A stretch of DNA of 13,580 bases. Source: Deltaproteobacteria bacterium UBA2385. Lineage in GTDB: Bacteria > Myxococcota_A > UBA796 > UBA2385. The stretch is from contig DDSR01000154.1 of NCBI GenBank assembly GCA_002343455.1, forward strand, positions 1 through 13,580, written 5' to 3'. The notes beneath the pieces were generated by a model. That model was not told the origin of the DNA and made no database searches. It was given only the letters and a program-made list of their open reading frames with translations. A program made the translations under genes and the position numbers. Every line of letters begins with the position of its first letter. Positions within the stretch are counted from its first letter, which is position 1. Of this stretch, positions 7,833 through 12,520 are shown piece by piece.

Positions 7833-7871
7833 TTTGCCCCTGGCGCGATCGTTTGTGGTAGTGTCTCCCTT

Positions 7872-7886
7872 GCGGGATGTTCCCGC
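7872..7886 (+). other. Hairpin in the leader of the FG-GAP lipoprotein gene
   Basis: GCGGGA (7872-7877) pairs perfectly with TCCCGC (7881-7886) around a TGT loop. An in-frame ATG at 7877 lies within it, which makes that ATG a less likely start than the GTG at 7919. There is no T-run, so it is not an obvious terminator for the oxidoreductase gene; it could affect leader folding. Confidence 0.5.
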
Positions 7887-7903
7887 GCCGATCTGGGCAT
7901 TCC

Positions 7904-7908
7904 GGAGG
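7904..7908 (+). promoter_or_regulatory. Ribosome-binding site supporting a GTG start at 7919
   Basis: GGAGG at 7904-7908 lies 10 nt before the GTG at 7919, slightly long but acceptable. The alternative ATG at 7877 has only GCGGG directly abutting it. Confidence 0.55.
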
Positions 7909-7918
7909 ACCTCTTCTC

Positions 7919-9580
7919 GTGATCCCCTGGCTCCTTCCAATGCTCCTCGCCTGCGCGGGGGGCAAGGCCGGCGGCGACGGCGGGTCCGTCCATGACACCG
8001 GCGAGTCGCCGGACACGGGCGATCCCGTCGACGCCGATGGCGACGGGCACCTCCCTGCCCCTTGGGGCGAGGACTGCGACGACGCCGATCTGACCATCCA
8101 CCCCGACGCGGTAGAGCGCTGCGGCGACGGAGTGGACCAGGACTGTGACGGACAAGAGCTGGGCTGTACCGGAGCTATGTCGGCGGACGTCGCGGGTTCC
8201 TGGCTGAAGGGGGACGAGTACACCAGGGCCGTGGGCCGGTCTCTCGAAGTGGTTCCCGACTGGTCGGCGCTGGGTCCGTTGATCGTCGTCGGGGCGCCGT
8301 GGTCGACGGACGATCTGGACAACGAGCACAAGGGAGCCGTGTATTTTGTTCATCCAGACGCAATGAGCTACGGTCAGGGCATCGACCGTCACGCCGAGTT
8401 CGTCATCACCGAGACCGATGCCGAGATGAACCTGGGCTGGGACTTGGCCGTTCTGGACATCGACCAGGACGGCTTCAGCGACCTGCTTGTCGGTTCGCCA
8501 AACACCGGGTACCACCCAGAGCGTCGCGGGGAGGCTTGGGTGCTCTATGGTCCACGGGCAGAGGGGGGCACCATCGACGAGGTTGGGGATGTACAGTTGA
8601 CGGGTTCGGTCCCAACGATGGGACTCGCCAGTGGGGTTCACCTGAGCCCCGATGCCACCGGCGACGGCAAGCCCGACCTGGCTCTGCTCTATCCCAGCGG
8701 CTGCCGTGCGGACGGCCACGGGGGGGGCTTCATCGTCAGCTCGGATCGCCTCTACAATCGGGAGCTCGACGCCAAGGATGTTGTGTTTCAAGGCGAGTCC
8801 CCCTGTCTGACCATCTACACCGGGCTGGTGCTCGCCGATTTCAACGGCGATGGCATCGAGGACGTCGCGGTTGGGGCCCAGTCGGGGGGCTCTACCGTCG
8901 ATCCGGTCACACACACCTCCGACGGCCTGGGCCCGGGCTATGCGTACATCGTGTTGGGCCCGCTCGTGGCCAGCCGATCGCTCGCTGATGCGGACGGTCG
9001 CATCAGCGGAAACAGCTCTCAGGACACACTCAGCCGGACCCTGGAGGTGGGTAGTGACTTCGATGGTGACGGCTTGCCGGAGCTGATCATCGGCGCGCCC
9101 GCCGAGGAGCAGAGCGCAGAGTCCGCCGGTGCTGCCTATGTGGTGCCCGGCGACGATGTGGCCCGTTACGCGCCCGTGGCAGAGGTCGCCTCTGTGTCGG
9201 TGTTCGGTGGCAGGACAGAGGGCCTGAAGCTCGGCAGCGGAGCGATCGACGGGGGCGACCTGGACGGCGACGGGAAGCGGGAGCTGATCGTCGTCGCGGA
9301 GGCCTTGGACTGGGCGTCGAAGGTTCACAAGGGCCGCGGAGAGGCCTACGTCTTTCGTGGGCCCCAGGAAGGCACGCTGACCACGGACGACGCCATCCTG
9401 ACGGTCTTTGGACCATATCCAGAGGACTACTTCGGGGGCATCTCAGGCTACGGTGGATCGCTCTTCGGCGACGTGGACCTCAACGCGGACGGATACGATG
9501 ACTGGCTCGCTGGCGCTGCGTTGGCCAATGAGGACTATGCCGGCGCGGTGTACTCCTTCTATGGAGGCGTGTGGGACTGA
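7919..9580 (+). CDS. FG-GAP (integrin-alpha-like) lipoprotein with MopE-type metal-binding motif
   Basis: The product has 553 residues from the GTG at 7919. The signal is very short, with lipobox LPMLLAC and candidate lipidated Cys12. An upstream ATG at 7877 would add 14 residues, including two Arg, and cannot be excluded. A Gly/Asp-rich linker leads to residues about 38-83, which match the Cys/Asp putative metal-binding motif first noted in MopE: DADGDG, then GEDCDDAD, then GDGVDQDCDG. The rest is at least six FG-GAP repeats with calcium-loop cores: DIDQDGFSDLLVG, DATGDGKPDLAL, DFNGDGIEDVAVG, DFDGDGLPELIIG, DLDGDGKRELIV and DLNADGYDDWLAG. Seven such blades form an integrin-alpha-like propeller, so it is likely an outer-surface binding or adhesion protein. 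It is 86 nt downstream of the oxidoreductase and probably transcribed separately. It carries a G8 run at 8720-8727. Confidence 0.88.
   Translation: MIPWLLPMLLACAGGKAGGDGGSVHDTGESPDTGDPVDADGDGHLPAPWGEDCDDADLTIHPDAVERCGDGVDQDCDGQELGCTGAMSADVAGSWLKGDEYTRAVGRSLEVVPDWSALGPLIVVGAPWSTDDLDNEHKGAVYFVHPDAMSYGQGIDRHAEFVITETDAEMNLGWDLAVLDIDQDGFSDLLVGSPNTGYHPERRGEAWVLYGPRAEGGTIDEVGDVQLTGSVPTMGLASGVHLSPDATGDGKPDLALLYPSGCRADGHGGGFIVSSDRLYNRELDAKDVVFQGESPCLTIYTGLVLADFNGDGIEDVAVGAQSGGSTVDPVTHTSDGLGPGYAYIVLGPLVASRSLADADGRISGNSSQDTLSRTLEVGSDFDGDGLPELIIGAPAEEQSAESAGAAYVVPGDDVARYAPVAEVASVSVFGGRTEGLKLGSGAIDGGDLDGDGKRELIVVAEALDWASKVHKGRGEAYVFRGPQEGTLTTDDAILTVFGPYPEDYFGGISGYGGSLFGDVDLNADGYDDWLAGAALANEDYAGAVYSFYGGVWD
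8720..8727 (+). repeat. Homopolymer run of eight G inside the FG-GAP gene
   Basis: Eight consecutive G residues encode part of a Gly-rich loop (GHGGGF). The frame is intact here, but a one-base slip would truncate the protein about halfway through the propeller. Confidence 0.9.
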
Positions 9581-9623
9581 CGCGTTGGTGACTGGACCGC
9601 TGGAGACGGTGGGCGAGTCTAAT

Positions 9624-9670
9624 GCGGACATATCTGCCCTCTGTGAATCACAAAGGCCTGCTATGTCCGC
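9624..9670. repeat. 47-bp imperfect palindrome, copy 1
   Basis: Two 22-nt arms surround a 3-nt AAT centre. The outer 9 bp (GCGGACATA/TATGTCCGC) pair perfectly, and of the inner 13 positions nine pair, including CTGTG-type sequence beside the loop. The copy begins 43 nt after the stop of the FG-GAP gene, so it would be transcribed in its 3' UTR if the message runs on. It lacks a T-run and resembles a small palindromic repeat or miniature element more than a terminator. Confidence 0.8.
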
Positions 9671-9768
9671 CCCTGACGTCGCATATGGCACAATCCGTAG
9701 TCCCGGGCGCAAATTGATGCGGGAATGCGCTCAATGAGGCCCTGTCGAGGCCGTTCGAGCCTACTGAG

Positions 9769-9815
9769 GCGGACATATCTGCCCTCTGTGAATCACAAAG
9801 GCCTGCTATGTCCGC
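9769..9815. repeat. 47-bp imperfect palindrome, copy 2
   Basis: Identical in all 47 positions to 9624-9670 and in the same orientation, 145 bp further on. Its flanks differ from those of copy 1, so only the palindrome itself is repeated. Its right end coincides with the left boundary of the pseudogene block that resembles 10297-10520. No target-site duplication is evident at either copy. Confidence 0.8.
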
Positions 9816-9831
9816 GTCTGGCCGAGCGAGA

Positions 9832-9974
9832 CTCCTGACCATAGCGCGATCACCCGCAACAGCTCCTCGGTCCGTCCCGGGCGGAGGCGGGGAGGGGCGC
9901 CGCTTCCACCAGCCGACGGCGCCGCCTGTGCCGAGTAGGAGGGGGAGCAGCAGCCGGGGGTACTTGGATCTCTT
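9832..9974 (-). pseudogene. Degenerate copy of the small membrane-protein gene at 10314-10487
   Basis: Read on the minus strand this encodes LLLPLLLGTGGAVGWWK, identical to the membrane segment of the intact gene, followed by a Pro-rich stretch. The ATG has become AAG (9972-9974). About 30 nt are missing in the middle, so the conserved ending (intact EELMRVIG, here EELLRVIA) continues in another frame. The stop codon is also lost. Homology extends over the wider block 9815-10007 against 10297-10520. Three independent lesions make expression as the same protein very unlikely. Confidence 0.85.
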
Positions 9975-10003
9975 CGGCCCAGGGTATCGCCTTGGTTGAT
10001 GGG

Positions 10004-10138
10004 ATGGCCGCCCGGCTGGGAGGTGTGCCGCCGGACTGGCTGCGGACGGAGGAGGTCGACCCCGGGAGGACCATGCCGCGACGGTGGGTGATCCGACCGC
10101 AGGGCACGCATCATGGGAGCAAGGTGATTGCGGGCTGA
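10004..10138 (+). pseudogene. Duplicated C-terminal fragment of the DAO oxidoreductase gene
   Basis: An ATG at 10004 opens a 44-codon frame ending in TGA at 10136-10138. Its peptide contains EEVDPGRTMPRRWVIRP and THHGS, exactly as in the tail of the oxidoreductase ending at 7832, with ten residue differences over 44. The DNA from 10007 on aligns ungapped with 7701-7832 at about 89% identity. All the FAD-binding parts are absent, so this is a gene relic unless the short peptide or the DNA itself has a role. It is fused directly to the relic of the small membrane-protein gene, and the two blocks meet at about 10001-10010. Confidence 0.85.
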
Positions 10139-10296
10139 GAGGGTGTTGACAGAAGAGCGGCACACGCCCGGCGGCCTGACTTTCTGATGAAACATCCATT
10201 CGGAGTGACGCTGGGCTCAGCCATCAGGAAGGCAGGAAGGGAGGAACGCAGGAAGCGAACCGGCAGTGCGCGCCGGGATCCGTCCGCATTCCTTGG

Positions 10297-10520
10297 CGTC
10301 GGGCCGAGCGAGGCTACTGCACGTAGCCGATCACCCGCATCAGCTCCTCGGTCTCCTCGCGGCTGGGGCCGGTGTCCTCACCCTCCGTCACAGCAGGAGG
10401 CGGAGGGGGGCGCAGCTTCCACCAGCCGACGGCGCCGCCTGTGCCGAGCAGGAGGGGGAGCAGCAGCCAGGGGAGCTTGGTTCTCATCGGCTCAGGGTAT
10501 CGCCTTGGGGGAGGGGATGG
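10297..10520. repeat. Intact partner of the duplicated block at 9815-10007
   Basis: The stretch spans the small gene at 10314-10487 plus short flanks, including the last codons of the gene upstream of it. The copy at 9815-10007 is about 30 nt shorter because of one internal deletion but otherwise clearly alignable, with long identical runs such as 9899-9941. Confidence 0.8.
10314..10487 (-). CDS. Small single-span membrane protein (57 aa), unknown function
   Basis: A 57-residue protein: short basic N-terminus (MRTK), a hydrophobic segment (about residues 5-22, LPWLLLPLLLGTGGAVGWW), a Pro-rich linker and an acidic helical tail ending EELMRVIGYVQ. The start at 10487 was chosen because it places the membrane segment at the N-terminus; the longer upstream frame is Arg/Ser/Pro-rich and looks non-coding. 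It begins 4 nt after the stop of the 107-residue gene on the same strand, so the two are probably co-translated. No clear ribosome-binding site is seen. I do not recognise a family. The existence of a decayed second copy shows the segment has been duplicated, and this copy has kept an intact frame. Confidence 0.65.
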   Translation of the reverse strand: MRTKLPWLLLPLLLGTGGAVGWWKLRPPPPPAVTEGEDTGPSREETEELMRVIGYVQ

Positions 10521-10815
10521 CGAGCGGCCGCGGCGGGAGCCCTCCCGAATCGGGCTGCACCTGCACCACGTGGTCGCCCCCCGGCTCCAGCTCGCCCGCG
10601 ACCGGGGGTTGCCCGAAGTCGGGTGTGCCCTGACCCCCTGCGCTGCCGAAGGCCAGGGTGGCCACCTCGTGCGCACCGCGGAACGTGTTCTGGCTCATAT
10701 GCCTGGCGGCCTCTGCCTCCTTCTCATTGCCCACAAGACGGGCGAGCACCCACACGAGGAAGATGAGCAGGACCAGCAATGCGAAGAGGCCAATGGTTGC
10801 TCCTGGCGGGCTCAT
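10492..10815 (-). CDS. Single-span membrane protein (107 aa), unknown function
   Basis: The N-terminus has no basic residue before a strong transmembrane helix (about residues 8-29, LFALLVLLIFLVWVLARLVG), followed by a charged helix (NEKEAEAARHMSQNTF) and a Gly/Pro-rich soluble tail without obvious fold. The layout, one helix and a flexible tail, suits an accessory subunit or an anchored linker protein. It is the first gene of a likely two-gene unit with the 57-residue protein and is divergent from the gene at 10872, with only 56 bp between starts. The ribosome-binding site is weak. No family recognised. Confidence 0.65.
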   Translation of the reverse strand: MSPPGATIGLFALLVLLIFLVWVLARLVGNEKEAEAARHMSQNTFRGAHEVATLAFGSAGGQGTPDFGQPPVAGELEPGGDHVVQVQPDSGGLPPRPLAIPSPKAIP

Positions 10816-10871
10816 GATACACGGCTTTCAATGCCCCCGAACCTCGAAGACGCAAATCCCTGACGGATCCC

Positions 10872-11417
10872 ATGCTCTCGCAGACGCACCTGCACTGGTT
10901 GAAGCCAGCGTTTCCTGAGGCCCGCTGGCTCCACCTCTCGCCTGCGGGCGGCGAGCGTTTCGGCGAGCTGCTCGTCGTGTCGGTCCCGGCCTCCGAGCTG
11001 CCCGACCTCGACGCCGCGACGGTCGTGTTGTGGAAGCTCCGACTGTGCGTCGTGGAGGAGCTGCCCTACGAGGCTTGGGACGACGCCATGGTGGGGTGGC
11101 TCCGAGGCCTTGGGCTGCACCACGGGCTCGATGACCTGGAGCTCGGGGACTTCGCCGGGGTGCCGCCCGGGGACGAGCACCTGGGAACCCTCAGGAGACA
11201 CAGCGAGGCTGTGCTGGCCGCCCAGGCCAGCTTCACGCCGCTCGTGAACCCCTTGCGCGAGGGCCCGACCCCAGGCAGCGGTGGGTCCCTGGCCAGGCTC
11301 CTCTTCCTTCGGCCCGAAGCGCTGCGTCGAAAGCTCCGCGACGAGTGGAACGACATCACCACGCTGTTCGAGCACGACGGGCAGACCGTGCTGGCCCATT
11401 GGGACACGAGCGCGTGA
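10872..11417 (+). CDS. Soluble protein of unknown function (181 aa)
   Basis: No signal peptide or membrane segment. The N-terminal part (LHWLKPAFPEARWLHL, then FGELLVVSVPASELPDL) looks like alternating strands and helices; the middle is acidic and Leu-rich (WLRGLGLHHGLDDLELGDF), and the C-terminus ends in a basic helix (RPEALRRKLRDEWNDITTLF) and a strand. Amino-acid usage is natural for a folded protein, which favours this strand over the antisense frame covering the same region. The ATG at 10872 is the first in the frame; only a weak purine stretch precedes it. I recognise no family or catalytic motif. The next gene starts 46 nt after its stop but seems to have its own promoter. Confidence 0.7.
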   Translation: MLSQTHLHWLKPAFPEARWLHLSPAGGERFGELLVVSVPASELPDLDAATVVLWKLRLCVVEELPYEAWDDAMVGWLRGLGLHHGLDDLELGDFAGVPPGDEHLGTLRRHSEAVLAAQASFTPLVNPLREGPTPGSGGSLARLLFLRPEALRRKLRDEWNDITTLFEHDGQTVLAHWDTSA

Positions 11418-11451
11418 ATCGGGGCCGGTGTGCCTCGGGGCGCACTGGCGC

Positions 11452-11457
11452 TACAAT
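11452..11457 (+). promoter_or_regulatory. Candidate -10 box for a leaderless mRNA
   Basis: TACAAT at 11452-11457 ends 6 nt before the ATG at 11464. No Shine-Dalgarno sequence lies between. That spacing puts the transcription start at or next to the A of the ATG, the typical geometry of a leaderless gene. No good -35 is visible. Confidence 0.45.
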
Positions 11458-11463
11458 CCCCCG

Positions 11464-12246
11464 ATGGACCTCGCCTTCGCCCGCGCCCGCCTGCGCCGCC
11501 TTCTCGACGGCGAGGACCGCACGCGCCTGGAAGACCGCGCCCGCCAGCTCGAGCGCCGGGTGCACGTCCTGCCGGAGCGAGGGATGCGCCGGGCCGTGCT
11601 GCGCGAGGCCCTCGGCGGCCTGACGGTCCCCGACCTGGTCGCCCTGCTGGCCCTGAGCCAGGAGCGGGCCCGCCAGGGCCAGGGCAACAGCCGGGAGCTG
11701 CTGCAGGAGCTGGCCCTGGAGCCGACCGTCTTCGAGGAGCTGTCCTACGAGGTGGCCCACGAAGCCTACGCCCTGGCGACGGAGGTGGAGCTGCCCTCGG
11801 TGGCGGCGGTCTTCCTGGGCGCGCGGGCCGAGACGAACCCGACGATCGACCAGGCCTTCAAGGGCAACGAGTACCTGGACCACCCGGCGGGCACGCGGGC
11901 GAGCTGGGCCCGCGGCTCGAACCGCGACCGGCTGGACCGGCTGCTGCACGACCGGGACTGGCGGGTGATCCGCCTGCTGCTGGACAACCCCCGCATCGTG
12001 GAGCGCGACGTGGTGCGCATCGCGGCGATGCGGCCGACCCGGCCGGAGATCATCGAGCTGGTGGCGACGCATGGCCGCTGGTCCAGCCGCTACCCGGTGC
12101 GCCTGGCGATCGCGCTCAACCCCAGCACGCCGGTGCCGGTCGCGCGGCGGCTGCTGCCGACCCTGATGCGCACGGATCTGAAGGAGGCGCTGGCGGCCGG
12201 CTCGCTGGATCCGGCGCTGCGCGAGGAGGTCCGGCGGCTGCTGTGA
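11464..12246 (+). CDS. HEAT/ARM-like helical-repeat protein (260 aa)
   Basis: The start at 11464 is preferred over in-frame upstream codons that would run into the preceding gene. The product is almost entirely helical: charged helices with Arg/Glu/Leu at the N-terminus (LRRLLDGEDRTRLEDRARQL), then repeated units of about 30-40 residues with LLDNPRIVERDVVRIAAMRP, ELVATHGRWSSRYPVRLAIA and NPSTPVPVARRLLPTL. The recurring N-P turn and Ala/Leu helices suggest a curved solenoid as in HEAT or leucine-rich-variant repeats. Similar hypothetical proteins are, to my recollection, common in delta-type proteobacteria; no enzyme motif is present, so a binding or scaffold role is likely. Its stop is 3 nt from the convergent tatA stop, with no terminator between. 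Confidence 0.8.
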   Translation: MDLAFARARLRRLLDGEDRTRLEDRARQLERRVHVLPERGMRRAVLREALGGLTVPDLVALLALSQERARQGQGNSRELLQELALEPTVFEELSYEVAHEAYALATEVELPSVAAVFLGARAETNPTIDQAFKGNEYLDHPAGTRASWARGSNRDRLDRLLHDRDWRVIRLLLDNPRIVERDVVRIAAMRPTRPEIIELVATHGRWSSRYPVRLAIALNPSTPVPVARRLLPTLMRTDLKEALAAGSLDPALREEVRRLL

Positions 12247-12249
12247 GGC

Positions 12250-12483
12250 TCAGCCGTTGTGGCGGTTCCGGACCTCTTCCGCGTCGTTGACCTTGGGCCG
12301 CGGCGGGGTGACGTCGATCTCCTTGGGGTCGTCGTCCTCCTTCATGCCGTCCTTGAAGGCCTTGACGCCCTTGCCCATCTGGGCGAGCACGGCGGGCAGC
12401 TTGCCGACGCCGAAGAAGATCAGGACGATGGCCAGGATGAGGATGAGCTCGGTGGGACCGGGCATTCCGAAGGCGAAGGTCAT
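12250..12483 (-). CDS. tatA: Twin-arginine translocase pore subunit TatA/TatE type
   Basis: A 77-residue protein with the standard TatA plan: a short periplasmic N-terminus containing PGPTEL, one membrane helix (ILILAIVLIFFG), the Phe-Gly hinge, then KLPAVLAQMGKGVKAFKDGM forming the amphipathic helix, and an acidic, Pro-containing flexible tail (EDDDPKEIDVTPPRPKV). Length and motifs fit TatA rather than the longer TatB. TatA oligomers form the passage for folded, often cofactor-bearing proteins carrying a twin-arginine signal. TatC and TatB are not in the window. The start at 12483 is fixed by GAGGAGG 4 nt upstream. It follows the hutI stop by 37 nt on the same strand and may be co-transcribed. 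Confidence 0.93.
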   Translation of the reverse strand: MTFAFGMPGPTELILILAIVLIFFGVGKLPAVLAQMGKGVKAFKDGMKEDDDPKEIDVTPPRPKVNDAEEVRNRHNG

Positions 12484-12487
12484 GCAG

Positions 12488-12494
12488 CCTCCTC
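12488..12494 (-). promoter_or_regulatory. Strong ribosome-binding site of tatA
   Basis: On the minus strand GAGGAGG precedes the tatA ATG by 4 nt. It is one of the clearest Shine-Dalgarno sequences in the window and indicates efficient translation. Confidence 0.8.
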
Positions 12495-12520
12495 GGCTGG
12501 CGAGCCGATGGTTGTACCGA

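Larger units (their letters stand above)
9581..10313. other. Gene-free mosaic of repeats and gene relics
   Basis: This 733-bp interval separates the FG-GAP gene from the small minus-strand genes. In order it holds 43 bp of unassigned sequence, a 47-bp palindrome (9624-9670), a 98-bp AT-richer spacer with no gene signal, an identical second palindrome (9769-9815), a broken copy of the gene at 10314-10487, a copied 3' end of the oxidoreductase gene (10004-10138), and about 175 bp (10139-10313) in which I see no gene or clear signal. Open frames here on both strands carry no recognisable domain except the relics. Confidence 0.75.

Noticed and set aside
7805..9328. A 507-codon minus-strand open frame
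   Set aside because: Antisense to the FG-GAP repeats, whose periodic calcium-loop motifs prove the plus-strand reading.
9624..9815. Possible CRISPR array or origin iterons
   Set aside because: Only two repeat units, 47 bp and palindromic, with a 98-bp spacer and no cas or replication genes.
9648..10199. A 183-codon minus-strand frame through the palindromes and relics
   Set aside because: It is a chance fusion of antisense oxidoreductase sequence, the relic membrane segment and a palindrome; the DNA homologies explain each part.
10187..10633. Plus-strand open frames over the small minus-strand genes
   Set aside because: Arg/Ser/Pro-rich translations without domains, opposite to frames that encode clean transmembrane helices.
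10812..11399. A 195-codon minus-strand open frame
   Set aside because: Considered as an alternative to the plus-strand gene at 10872, but its composition is less protein-like and it would overlap the start of the small membrane-protein gene.
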